DNA of 64,000 nt. Origin: Aricia agestis (Eukaryota > Arthropoda > Insecta > Lepidoptera > Lycaenidae). A program made the translations under genes and the position numbers. Below the pieces are notes generated by a model. It saw only the letters and a list, made by a program, of their open reading frames with translations, was not told the DNA's origin and made no database searches. Positions 22,833-34,721 of this stretch are shown here, piece by piece (the stretch's first letter is position 1; each line of letters starts with the position of its first letter). The stretch lies in contig NC_056417.1 of assembly GCF_905147365.1 (NCBI RefSeq), positions 7,896,501 to 7,960,500 of the forward strand, read 5' to 3'.

Positions 22833-23792
22833 CAAAAAATATATGTTTGTTCTTTAAATGACTTGTCTCCACGCTAGTGTATTACTTCATTTCTAGAAAC
22901 AATTTATTTCTATGCTTAGTCAGCGTGTGTCTAAAATCAGCCAAATATTGGAGTACAATGCCTTTAACGGTTTTTTTAGTATTACCAAAGGCCAGGAGCG
23001 TCGTGACTGCGGTGTAACAAGGTGCTCACTTGTTCAGTGTCAGTGCTAATAACCCATGAATCACAATGCATTCTGCAATTTGCTATGCCAATTTTGCCGT
23101 CAATTTACCCGACTATGGCAAAAGAAAGGTATTGATTTTGCAGTTTGTAGTTATGATCTGACGGGCATGCTAGTGGATTTGCAATCACTTTTCTTCGTCT
23201 TAGCATTTCAAACTTTTGTACACAGTATATTTTTGTTCATCCTTAACTTCTGTTTAAAATTATTTTGTGCAACTAATCAAAGCAGAAGGGGCATTTTTGT
23301 ATTGAACCCGTACCCAATCTGTAGCACATAAATTATATCAATTATTAATAAAAAGGGCTTAAAAAGTTCAACATTTTATTGTATGAGAGAAAAGCTAACG
23401 AGGGTAGAAGGTAAAAAAATACAAAATACATAACCGTCAATTAAATCAAATTGTTAAAAAAGTAAGTAAGTACATAATATACTTAATATAATATTATTAT
23501 TTTCTGCAACCACAAAATACTTTGATTTATAAGTATTAAGTACTTCCTAATTCGTTGTCCAATGGTGTTTTACGATCCAAAATCGAAATATTCGCTGCCA
23601 TAAAAATTTAATCATAAATTATGAATAAAACCCGCGTAAACATTAAAGGGCTTTAATAAAAACATTAAAATTCGCAATGGTTATAAATTATAACTAATGT
23701 TAATAATAATCTTACGCAATTATTGGAGGTTAAGAAACTTAAATAAGCCAAACCATCTCAATGATTATAATATCTGAGAAAGGAACTCTACT
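22833..23792. other. No gene supported
   Basis: A 91-codon frame at 23056-23331 is rich in Phe/Leu/Cys but shows no domain, no paralog and no splice context; not called. Confidence 0.4.
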
Positions 23793-23990
23793 ACCTCGCT
23801 ACGCCCATGATTCCAGTAATCCAATCTAGAGCTGGATTACTATTGGAATAATGCCCGTACCTCGCTACGCCCATGATTCCAGTAATCCAATCTAGACCTG
23901 GATTACTATTGGAATAATGCCCATACCTCGCTACGCCCATGATTCCAGTAATCCAATCTAGAGTTGGAATACTATTGGAATAATGTAAAC
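23793..23990. repeat. Three tandem copies of a 66-bp unit
   Basis: Units begin ACCTCGCTACGCCCATGATT at 23793, 23859 and 23925. Each contains an inner inverted pair ATTCCAGTAATCCA / GGATTACTATTGGAAT. A diverged relative lies at ~38897-38970. Not a CRISPR array: there are no unique spacers. Confidence 0.9.
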
Positions 23991-25789
23991 GGGCACTGCA
24001 GCATTCCAGTGCATTCCATGAAAATCCTTCTTATATTCTACTTCTTTAATCGTGAGTCAATTCTCTATTATAGGTCTACGGTCTATCAGAATCTGATGGG
24101 TCTCTTACATTCGTCGTAAATTTTACAAAAGAGATATCCGGGGTTAGCTTTAACCCAGATCTGCGCAAGTAGGCCTTACACTATAAGATGCACCTAACAA
24201 ACAAACGTGATTAAATTATAATCATTTATTGTGTAAAGAAATCAACGTCTGCGTGATATCTTTGAAAACATCATTGAATCGCTGTCAGTCTTGCAATGTT
24301 TGCAATTTACATGAATTAGCGTAAATTGATAAGTAAATTAGATACTTATTTGATATAAGTTGGTACTACTAATATGTATTCTGTGATATAAGTAATAAAA
24401 TATTCCTAAAGGAAATAGAAAACATGGTAATCGTAACTTTAAAATACTTCTTAAACTACTGAAATGTACTGCAGGTGTATTTCGGTTTCGATTTTTTTTT
24501 CTTGACAGTAGCACAGAATATATATTAGTAGTACCAAACAGTAGGTACCTACCTACTTAATTGAATAGATCTTTATATGCCTCTGGAGTAATTATCCTCA
24601 ATACTTTTGCTTTGTTTTCCAAACACGTCTGTCTTGACAATCATAAAATCTTAAAAATATTTACTTTCCTTAATCCCAAAGATGTTTTTATCATTGGTAA
24701 TAAAAACGAAAAGTCGTAAAGCTGAGATTGATTTTTAGCGCATAAACCTTGCTGTGGGCTTTAGTGCTTGGGCCAGGGGCCTACGCGAAATAACTTAGTA
24801 CATTTAGTGCATGTAACTGTATGAGAAAATTACTTACCATAATACAATATAAGTACGTAACATAAAACGAAAAAAGTCTTTTGTTTTACTTTTTTTTTAT
24901 TTATTGATTAAACTTTAGAAATTTTTAATTAGTTAAACATAATATTAAGAAATTAATTATTGGAGTTAAGATCCTCGAGCTTAGCAAACACAAGTAACTA
25001 GAGGTAGCCTAAACTAAAACTTCAAATAAAAAGTATGTAAAACTCATTAAATACTTCGTATACAGTGTAACTAGAGCCTTAAATCACTCTACAGGTGTCC
25101 TATGTAAATCCTCCATAAATAAACCACTATCTGGGGCCTCCCAACAACAGATGGCGTGCTTTATAAATAAAACTACTATCTCTGGGATATATTTTAATTA
25201 GTGTCCGAGGCGACTCAGCAAACCCCAATAAAAAGATGATGCGAGTCCCTACGCAGTAATAAACCTCTGGATATTGTGGTCCCTGGCCCTCGAAAGGTCA
25301 GTTGGGAACCAGCTAGCCTTCAGCTCAAATCGACGGCCCTAGTTCATTGCCACGAATAATTACAAGAAAAAAAAAACAATGCTATTTGAATTTTTTGCCG
25401 CGCGAGTCCTTATTACGCGTAAATTAGTTGGCTGAAATGCGATGATTCAACATGGTTTTTTTCTTTGTTTTTTTTTTGTTCTTTATAGTTTGCGCTAAGA
25501 TTCAAAGATTACGCGTTATAAGCTCGATTTAACTTAACATAGAGCAATTACAGTTTGTACTTAGTATGGTGATTGCTTACATAAATCTGCTACTTGTGCA
25601 AAATTGTTCTATGGTTTGATAGTCAAAAATCCGAAGTTTCAACTAATTAGGTAAACTTTTATTCTATACTTATTATTACTTAGCACACAATCACTTTATA
25701 GTAATAATAATATAGGGAACACAAAAGGTACGTTTCTGGAAGTTTTATTACTACTACAAGTGGTAGACTTGTGCATGATAACAAATATC
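23991..25789. other. Long AT-rich tract without recognised genes
   Basis: Only short frames. Segments near 25080-25350 are less AT-rich but contain no frame of note. Confidence 0.4.
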
Positions 25790-26158
25790 TAATAATACCT
25801 CCCACACCGGTTTCGGTGACGCGACGGTGGCCGGTTTCATTGAAACCAGGCCAGCTACGCAGGAGTAATTTTATAGTGCCCAAGTGTGTGCGCAGTACAC
25901 AAGAGCACTCTCTATTCCTTAAATCTCATAACCCAGTGGGACGGAAGACCGACACGACCGGCACGGCGAGAGATCAGGCGCAGGACCAACTTTTTACATG
26001 CCCATCCGACGCATGGATCATCTTACTTGTTAGACAATCAGGTGATTAGCCTGCATTGTCCTAACCAAACTTGGAAATATCATGTTTCCAACGCGGGAAT
26101 CGAACCCACGACCTCCGAGTCAAGAGCCGCGCTCTATACCACTAGACCACGGAGGCGT
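25790..26158 (-). mobile_element. tRNA-derived SINE, copy 1
   Basis: The minus strand begins with a tRNA-like head containing an A-box-like TGGTCTAGTGG and a B box GGTTCGATTCC, followed by a unique body and ending in GGTGTGGGAGGTATTATTAG. The acceptor ends do not pair, so it is not a working tRNA gene. Other copies are at 29611-29950 (plus) and 52388-52706 (minus). Short frames of 92-100 aa here are not genes. Confidence 0.85.
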
Positions 26159-26261
26159 TATAGTACCAACCTAGAGAGTCAAAAGTAGAGTTCAAGAGAG
26201 AAGAGCGTAAACGTTGTTGAGTTACGACTAGAAGAAATGGAATTAAATAAAGAAATCCATA

Positions 26262-26470
26262 CTTGCATAATCATATTTTAAATATGATAGTGTTTCTGTC
26301 TGTATGTCTGTTACCTCTTCACGCCTAAACCGCTGAACCAATCTTCCTGAAATTTGGCATGAAGATACTTTGAGTCTCGGGAAAGGACATAGGTTACTTT
26401 TTATCCCGGAAAAATGTAAGGTTCCCGATAAACCACTTTTGGAGCAACGGAGTTGCGGGCGTCATCTAGT
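26262..26470 (+). mobile_element. (GTCT)n-type miniature element, plus copy
   Basis: Runs TGTCTGTTACCTCTTCACGC, then CCGCTGAACCAATCTTCC, GGAAAGGACATAGG, and ends GGGCGTCATCTAGT. Inverse orientation of 4229-4425. Confidence 0.7.
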
Positions 26471-26566
26471 CGAATGTATTAGACCGAAATACTAGAGTCT
26501 AGAGCACGAAACGATTACTCTGTGGAGATGAACGAAACACGTTGCTGCCAGGAAACAAATCTATAC

Positions 26567-26590
26567 TAATATTATAAATGCGAAAGTATC

Positions 26591-26625
<35 letters not shown>

Positions 26626-27490
26626 CGCTTTCACGCCAAAACTACTGAACCGATTGCAATGAAATTTTGTACACAGTTATTCTAGAGTCTGAGAAAGGAC
26701 ATAGGCTACATTTTGATGTGGGAAAATATCTTATTTCCATGAAAATATCGATGAAAATTTATTCGCATTGCGCAGGCCAGCGCTCATCCCGGGGGTCCTG
26801 GGTTCGAGTCCCGCAGGCGGAACAAGTTTTCAATGTTCCTGGGTCTTGGATGTGTATTAAAATAATATTTCAAAAATCTTAAATATATTTTATGTATAAT
26901 ATTATAAAAAATCCAGAAATATATCGATGCAATTTAGTTCTAATACGATTCAACAGATGGCGTTTTATTTTTTACTTAAATATGTTTTATGTATCTATAC
27001 TTCTATACTAATCCATACTAATATTATAAATGCGAAAGTATCTCTGTCTGTCTGTCTGTCTGTCTGTCTCACTTTCACGCCAAAAACTAATATTATAAAT
27101 GCGAAAGTATCTCTGTCTGTCTGTCTGTCTGTCTGTCTCGCTTTCACGCCAAAACTACTGAACCGATTGCAATGAAATTTTGTACACAGTTATTCTAGAG
27201 TCTGAGAAAGGACATAGGCTACATTTTGATGTGGGAAAATATCTTATTTCCATGAAAATATCGATGAAAATTACTTCGCATTGTGCGTGGCCAGCGCTCA
27301 TCCCGGGGGTCCTGGGTTCGAGTCCCGCAGGCGGAACAAAAAGTTTTCAATGTTCCTGGGTCTTGGATGTGTATTAAAATAATATTTCAAAAATCTTAAA
27401 TATATTTTATGTATAATATTATAAAAAATCCAGAAATATATCGACGCGATGCAATGAACATTTTAGTTCTAATACGATTCAACAGATGGC
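26567..27490 (+). repeat. Tandem 513-bp duplication of a composite (GTCT)n / tRNA-like repeat
   Basis: The segment with TGTACACAGTTATTCTAGAG starts at 26667 and again at 27180 (offset 513), and both copies go on through a tRNA-like 3' half with B box (CTGGGTTCGAGTCCCGC at ~26797 and ~27311) to AACAGATGGCG. The copies are almost identical, so the duplication is recent. An extra (GTCT)n head lies at ~27016. A diverged third tail is at ~27687-27760. Confidence 0.85.
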
Positions 27491-27826
27491 GCTTTTTTTT
27501 ACTTCGTTGGAACATAGAACTAATCATACTTATTAGTTATTATGTTTTTGTTTATAGTTTTTAATACGTTAGAATATTATGTTTAATAATATTATCACTT
27601 GCTATAATAATAATCAATCTATCTTATCTTATAGAACTCCTACTGCATTTCTAAGGAGTTCGAGTGTGTTGTGTTGGCCTATATTCCATCCAGAAAATAT
27701 ATCAATGCAATCAACATTTTAATTCTAATATATGAAAACAGATGGCGCTTTATTTTTTACTTCATTATTATAACAGAACTAATCATACCTACTTTATTAT
27801 ATATTATTGTTTTTATTCATAACTAA

Positions 27827-28820
27827 CTGTTGCCCGCGACTTCGTCCGCGTGGACTTTAGTTTATAGCGCGCGGTGTCAACAAAATTTGTGTCAAATTTA
27901 AAAACTTTTTAAAACCCTGGTAAGTGGTACCCCTCTTAGGGCCGCGCTACACCGGAATGGCAGCGCTGAAAGTGCTCGCCTCGCCGCTGCCATTCCGGTG
28001 TAGCGCGGCCCTTAATTAATCAAAATACCCAAAAACAACTGTGCAGTGTGCACATAATCTGTACTAATATTATGAATGCGAAAGTATCTCTGTCTGTCTG
28101 TCTGTCTGTCAGTCTCGCTTTCACGCCAAACGCCAAAACTACCGAACCGATTGTAATGAAATTTTGTATACTGATAGTCTAAAGCCTGAGAAAGGACATA
28201 GGCTACTTTTTTACTGGAAAAAAGGGTTGTAAGGGTCGTAAATTTGTTCAAAAAATTCATAATAGATGGCGCCGTGCGTCTTCTACATCGCGCTGACGCT
28301 TGCTCAAAAGTCTTTCTATAAGAGGTGGTATCATCTTACATTTAAGTCTCGATTTTTTTCGATTGTTATATCTATTCTACGGTATTAAATAACTCAGTAC
28401 TTTATCTGTGCAGGCAGTGACGTAACCTTAAGACCAAATTTCACCAACGACTGTTAAAGTTAATGCTCGAATTAGTATCACGTTAGCTGTTTTGTTTTTC
28501 ATATGAATGAAAGAGAAGACAGGATATTTTAACAAGCTGTTAACACTAACAGACGTTGGTGAAATTGGGGCTAAACCTATCAATGATAAATAGTTTATGG
28601 GTAAAGTTGTGTAATTGGGGGGCTAAATAAGCTTTAAAATTTGGCATAATATATAAAGTTTAACATACAAAAATGAAGTACTTATTGTTTGCACACTGCA
28701 CAGCTGTATTGATTTAAGGGGTACCAGGGTTTTTTTATAAAAGCTTTTGACACCAATTTTGTTGACATCGCGCGCTATAAACTGAAGTCCACGCGGACGA
28801 AGTCGCGGGCAACAGCTAGT
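27827..28820. repeat. Inverted pair of a dispersed repeat around a (GTCT)n element
   Basis: 27827-27935 (TGTTGCCCGCGACTTCGTCC ... CCCTGGTAAGTGG) and ~28720-28818 (its inverse, ending CGAAGTCGCGGGCAACAGC) are opposed copies of one repeat. Between them is a (GTCT)n element at ~28060-28265 and unique AT-rich DNA. Confidence 0.7.
27939..28011. mobile_element. 73-bp PIF/Harbinger-like MITE with TTA target duplication
   Basis: The ends GGGCCGCGCTACACCGGAAT and inverse pair perfectly over 27 bases (to GCAGCG). TTA lies on both sides (27936-27938, 28012-28014). It is inserted in the repeat at 27827. Confidence 0.85.
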
Positions 28821-29057
28821 TAAAAAATAAATGATTATAGTCAGGGAGCCCTAGAACATTTTTTTTTATTACTAACAAGCTAATTTTTGTGAGTAGCTTC
28901 ATTTTGATAAGACGAACAACATTTTTATCTGCGAAAAATCTCGAAAGTGGTTCATACTTTGATTTGATGGTCCTAAAATATGGATTGTTCTATTTGTAGG
29001 ACAACGTTACTCTAAAATATATTATAACTATTAACCTACCAGTATACAAAAAATCAG

Positions 29058-29137
29058 CTGGTTAGGGTTCCGTTTTAGGGTACCGTAGTCAACCAAGTTT
29101 TGTTGATTGCAGAACCCTAAAACGGAACCCTAACCAG
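29058..29137. repeat. 24-bp perfect inverted repeat
   Basis: Arms 29058-29081 (CTGGTTAGGGTTCCGTTTTA...) and 29114-29137 are exact inverses; weaker pairing continues outward (GTATACAAAAAATC / GATTTTTTGTATA). MITE-like. Confidence 0.85.
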
Positions 29138-29218
29138 CAGATTTTTTGTATATTGGTACTTGGTAGGTTATTAGTTAAGTAGGTAGTTATGTATATGTAT
29201 AATTATTTAGCGTATATA

Positions 29219-29462
29219 CAGGTTGTAACAAAAATAAGTGATAATACTTTAGGGTGTGTACGTGTTCCTTGTAGAGAGTTCACTGTGAAAGTAGCAGCGC
29301 TGAAAGACCAAAATTTTTTTTCACTTTTGTATGGGGAAACTCGTGGCGCTCGGGCCTTTGCCCATACAAAAGTGAAAAAAAAATTTCGTCTTTCACAGTG
29401 AACTCTCTACAAGGAACACGTACACACCCTAAAGTATTATCACTTATTTTTGTTACACACTG
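29219..29462. mobile_element. MITE of the GTTGTAACAAAA family, compact copy
   Basis: Long inverted ends from CAGGTTGTAACAAAAATAAG through the GTGAAAG core; TA flanks at 29217-29218 and 29463-29464. Confidence 0.8.
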
Positions 29463-29610
29463 TAGAGTAATATAGAGTAGGTAGGGCTCCCTGACTATTT
29501 ACTGATATTATAATTACTGAAGCACTGTGAAGATAAATGTGGTATTTCTGTACTTCCCATCACATTTCAATTCAGATTATGACATGTTCGGTAGGTTGTT
29601 AATAGGGAGA

Positions 29611-29950
29611 AAGGTCGGCTCTTGACTCGGAGGTCGTGGATTCGATTCCCGCGTTGGAAACATGTTATTTCCAAGTTTGGTTAGGATAATGCAGGCTGAT
29701 CACCTGATTGTCTGACAAGTAAGATGATCCATGCGTCGGATGGGCATGTAAAAAATCGGTCCTGTGCCTGATCTCTCGCCAGTCGTGTCGGTCTTCTGTC
29801 CCTCTGGGTTATGAGAGTAAAGGAATAGAGAGTGCCCTTGTGTACTGCGCACACACTTGGGCACTATGAAATTACTCCTGCGTAACTGGCCTGGTTTCAA
29901 TGAAACCGGCCACCGTCACCGATACCGGTGTGGGAGCTGTTATTATTATA
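29611..29950 (+). mobile_element. tRNA-derived SINE, copy 2
   Basis: Begins in the tRNA-like head (GGCTCTTGACTCGGAGG, B box GGATTCGATTCCC) and ends GGTGTGGGAGCTG followed by a TTATTATTATATA tail. The head is cut short at its 5' end, missing the A box. Confidence 0.85.
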
Positions 29951-32900
29951 TATAATAGTGAAAATTATGCGAAGGTTGGATGCAGAGGGCGCTACTAGAG
30001 TAAGAGCCTGCGACGGCCAGACCTTCCTCCGTTTCGTGAAGCTGAAAGTTTACCTGTTTGTGGGTTTTACCTACAGAGGTAAGAACGTCCAACAACAATG
30101 GAATTTCGGTCGCGGTTACTTTCGGAGGTATCCAGTTCTGAAGGTGTACCTGACCTTCCAGAAAGAGTAAAGCTCAATTTCATAGTTTATATTTTTCGCG
30201 GTAAGTGGAGGGATCTCGTCTTTCAGCGAGTATGGATAGTCCCGTAATGTCTTTAAGGCGTAAAACTTTCAAGGTTGAGTCAAGAGAGACTCCTCACTCC
30301 AGGCTAAGGCCAAGTATGAACAAATTATATCTAAAATATCAAAATGTGCTCGTAAAGTTAAGCCTATAAGTCCACTTGAGCAGAAATCGATGGTTATTTA
30401 TCGCAACAATTTGTAAGAGGCGTGTAAATCGTTCAGATCATCGACATACCATCTAGGGACGTTGCACGGTATAATGTCGGTACTCAGCAGGTACTTAGTA
30501 CAACTGTTTACTGCAAGCGAAAAACAGTCTTATTAAGCTTGAGACAGCAGATTTTAGCCTTAAGCTTTTAAAGCGTCAAACGATGTTTTCCTATAAAATA
30601 ATGGTTAATAAACATAATAATATAATATTAGATATCCAATATTGAGGTTAAAAACGAGACGGTGCGATCTTATATGTTTTTCTACACGCGACAGTAAAGG
30701 TTCAAGTTGGAAACCAACTACATGAAGCGGCAGCAGATGACGTGTCGTCGCAACACGTCATTTCTATGACTATTTATAAAAAGTGTCTCTAGATTCGTGT
30801 CGCTAGCTGCCGAGGGGATTTCATAGAATTGCATACAAACCAGTAGTGTCGCTGCAACACGTCGCGTCGTCTGCGTTACTTCAGGGCGACATAAAGCAAA
30901 CCGGCAAAGGGCGCGCACGCCCATCGCAAGCTTTGGTCAGAATTTTTCCGGACGCCGGTGTCTACGTGTGATTGCGATGTCCTTTATAGAAAATAATGGT
31001 ACATCAACACTTCAACGAGAGTAAAATTGCATAAGTCAAGTGCAAATGACGTTCTCAGGGCTCAAGTGGAACTGGTTTGAAGATTCCCTTTCCAGCATTG
31101 TAGCTACATTCCTGCGGTGATGATGGCCGGTATAATTTTATGTATCATAAGAAAAATGCTAACCGCAACTAGTTCAGAGGTTGTTTACCCTTATCGCTTT
31201 ATGTTGCATAATTTTCATAAGTTAAATAGAGCGGCTTTATATTCGTAATACAATTATGAAGAATTAAAATAATACATATTAATAAAAAATTATAAACGTC
31301 ATAATATTTTTAGGGTCTTTAAAAAATGTATCCACAGCCGCAAGAATACCTCAACCTTTTTTTTAAGTCGGTCTAAATGATAATTCACCATCCAAGTGTT
31401 CCCAAACTTTTGAAATAACGGAAACCCAAACATCTTTCATAATGGAACCTGTCTGCTTTCTTGCCGCATTTTTGCGATAGTCAAAGAAATGTTACTGCGG
31501 CATTTATAATATTTTTGACAAAACCTCTAGGACTACGCCCTATGACTCCAGGGTTCCGCAGATTCCACTTCAGCTATCCCTGCTCTATATTGTTACCAAC
31601 CTACAAAATTACCCACTGACCTTAAATCTTAAAAGCCCTAAAGTAAGTACACCTTATGTTTTTATAATTCAAGTTTAATAACAAAACTACATCAGCAATT
31701 TTACTAATATGCTTGCATTGTTTCGAGTCAAGTAATTCAATGACAGCATTTAGTGAAATGACTAAATTGCAGTCACATTGCAGTAATACGTTCACGGCCA
31801 AGGTTACGTTTGCTGGCATTCAAGTTACTGGCGTAAGCAACTGGACTTGACAACCGTGAACTTGCTGTGCTGGCATTTGGCCAGGGGACTTTTTTGTAAC
31901 GTCACTTAGTACCTATGTCCAGTACGATTCCGAATCTTCATCCACGATAGTATCTGCCTTGTCATTTATACGAAGTGCCTAATATGTATTTGGATATTAT
32001 TAGAGTCAAGTACTACATTAGTTGGATATCATCCAACAAATCTAAGCCATAACATAACTTTAGAATATAAATATTTTAACGTATACATAGATATTTTATA
32101 GTGTTCGTAAATTTTATGCCTATGACTTTGAGCGTAGCCTTAAAAGGGTTCAGTTTTAGATACAAATGCCTCCTGGCTGTTAGCATTGAGAGACTGTAAC
32201 ATTAGATAGTTAGCATAATAATATTAACTGTTAGGGCTGTGAGTTGTATGTTATTGTTAAATTACTTTTTATTTTTTTACGTTACTAGGAATGGCACAGA
32301 CGTAACTACCTTCATGCAAAAAAAAGGTTTGTTAGAAGTTAGAACTTACCGTATTTATATTTTTTAAGTTGTAAATGTTGTTTAGAATTTTTTTTTGTTT
32401 TGATATCAAAATGAATAATATTTTACAAGTGATTTAGTTTTAAATCGTTCTAAACTTTCTTTTTCCAAAACGTTTCACACTTGTTCCTAGCCTTAAATTT
32501 CCGTTTGCTATAGGATTTCTAGGGTTTGTATTTACAAAGCTAAGGAAATAATAAAAACAGAATAAAATCGATGGCATTGTCACCCCTACGTTGAAGTAAC
32601 AATTATTATGCCCCAGCACTTTTGAGATAAAAATGTTGTAAAAATGTATAAACAATTCCGACTGGTATTCTAACCGGATATCTGTAATTTCTGATGGCTC
32701 GAAGAATACAATTTTCTAGTAATATAATTTTCTGGTACTTAGCATAATATTATGTGCCATATCTGGTAAGTACATACTGGTATCTTCAGATAGGCTAGTT
32801 ACTACTTGTAGTAAGTACATAATATTATGCACTATTATCACTAGCTTCCATACTAATATTATGAATACTAAATTAATGTTTAGGTCCAATCCTCTGCCTT

Positions 32901-33149
32901 CCTAACAGCTGCATCGATATTTATTAAATTTGGCATATAGATACGTTGACACTTGACCCCCGAGTCCCGGATAGTAACTAAAATCAGCATAGTTAAATGT
33001 CTCTTATATTTTGAAGATTTTTATTCAAGTCTGTAGACTGTACAAAGTACATAATACGGGTTAAGTCACATAAGACTTCCCTCTATCCTATTCAATCATT
33101 TTCAAAAATTTACTGATAAGTACAATAGTTTACAATTATTTGTGTTATA
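29951..33149. other. 3.2 kb without a supported gene
   Basis: A GC-rich MITE-like block lies at ~30722-30880 (GTCGCAACACGTC and GTCGCTGCAACACGTCGC units). The 80-aa frame at 29928-30170 begins in the SINE tail and is not called. The rest is AT-rich. Confidence 0.4.
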
Positions 33150-33481
33150 CGTGGGAGAGCCATGCTTCGGCACGAATGGGCCGGCTCGACCGGATAAATA
33201 CCACGTTCTCACAGAAAACCGGCGTGAAACAGCGCTTGCGCTGTGTTTCGCCGAGTGAGTGAGTTTACCGGAGGCCCAATCCCCTACCCTATTCCCTTTC
33301 CTACCCTCCCCTATTCCCTTCCCTTCCCTACCCTCCCCTATTACCCTATTCCCTCTTAAAAGGCCGGCAACGCACATGCAGCTCTTCTGATGCTGCGAGT
33401 GTCCATGGGCGACGGAAGTTGCTTTCCATCAGGTGACCCGTTTGCTCGTTTGCCCCCTTATTTCATAAAAAAAAAAAAAAA
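33150..33481 (+). mobile_element. Poly-A SINE-like element, copy 2
   Basis: Head CGTGGGAGAGCCATGCTTCG, C/T-rich CCCTACCCTCCCC array, 3' block ending TTTCAT followed by a 14-A tail. Near-identical to 1122-1456 in the opposite direction. Confidence 0.85.
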
Positions 33482-33744
33482 TTACATACATAACTACTTT
33501 ATTCTCTGCCGGCTGCCGGATAGTTGTTCCACCTTGACCCCACCATGTTCACAATAATTACTATGGTCTATGGTCATTTTCCCATATGATCACGATTTTC
33601 ATGCGAGTATAATGCAATTATACCTCGATGATATCATATTCCTGGTAATGTTAATAATTTATTTAAAGTAAGATGAAGAATTAAAATATTTCTTATAATT
33701 TCTCGCGTAATGCGTTATGTAAATATGCGTTATAATAATAAGTA

Positions 33745-33910
33745 GCTGTTTGACCGAGCTTTGCTCGGTATCCGATGAAAATGACATTTTCTAGAAATGA
33801 TTCCTAGCTAGATCGATTTGTCGCCCCCGAAACCCCCTATATACTAAATTTCATGAAAATCGTTGGAGCCGATTCTGAGATTCCAATTGCTCGTTTAAAG
33901 ATATAAATAA
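33745..33910 (+). mobile_element. Dispersed repeat (AGCTGTTTGACCGAGC type)
   Basis: Runs from TAGCTGTTTGACCGAGCTTT to GCTCGTTTAAAGATATA. The same repeat, inverted and split by a transposon, flanks 55934-57392, which gives an intact comparison sequence. Confidence 0.65.
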
Positions 33911-34249
33911 GATATGCGTTTTATTCTCAGATAAAACATGTTACTTTCAATCACATTTTCTTTGCATATTTTATTTTTCTGTGTACCTTACCCAACCTAG
34001 TTTCTAGTAAAACAGCTATCGCATGGACCCGTTAGTATTCCTATTTTACCAATCACACCACCAGTGTTTGTTTTATATTTAGAGTCCACTCATTCAATTA
34101 TTACGTTTAAAATTGCCGATAAGTCGCTGACCTGAGGAATATTTTTCTATTTGTAAAGGAAATTATATTCACTGATTCGTCATAGAGTATGTTAATAATA
34201 AACCACTATATTATGTTTCCTAATTTCTATAAGCTCTGGCCGACATAGT

Positions 34250-34360
34250 AATACGAAACAAAATTCGCACAATACCTTGGTATTGTGCGAATTTTGTTTC
34301 GTATTTCTGCAAAACATTATTCAACTTGGTCTTCCACCAAGTTGAATAATTTTTTGCAGA
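34250..34360. repeat. Two adjacent long hairpins, end to end
   Basis: First: 34250-34276 pairs perfectly with 34279-34305 (27 bp, loop TT). Second, starting at the next base: 34306-34330 pairs with 34336-34360 (25 bp, one mismatch, 5-base loop). Confidence 0.95.
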
Positions 34361-34721
34361 ATTTTTTTCTAGAGTTCAGATCAAAGAAGGTTTTTCAGGA
34401 ATCGCACCATATCGTTTCAATGCCCACCAAAATCGATTCAGTAAATAGTATAATTTTGATATTTTGATCATTTATCCCAAGAAGTTGGCGCTCATTGGCA
34501 GTTAATGATGATGAGTGATGACGAAGAAGATGATGAATGAGAATGCATAAATCTTGCACTTTACCCTGTTACTTTATTTATAGCTCTCGAATAGAGATAA
34601 GAGAATGCATTTTTGTTGATCATGGGGAAATGCTTTGGCGGATTGGGATTTGGGGCGATCGGCCGTGGACGCCGAGGTATGTGGGACTCCCCAGTAAAAC
34701 CCCATGGTACTCCACTCTTAG

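Noticed and set aside
23056..23331. 91-aa plus-strand ORF
   Set aside because: Hydrophobic and Cys-rich but with no recognisable domain, paralog or splice context.
23793..23990. CRISPR-like array
   Set aside because: Direct tandem repeat without unique spacers, in an animal genome.
26093..26158. tRNA gene on the minus strand
   Set aside because: A and B boxes are present but the acceptor arms do not pair and the sequence continues into a SINE body found at two other sites.
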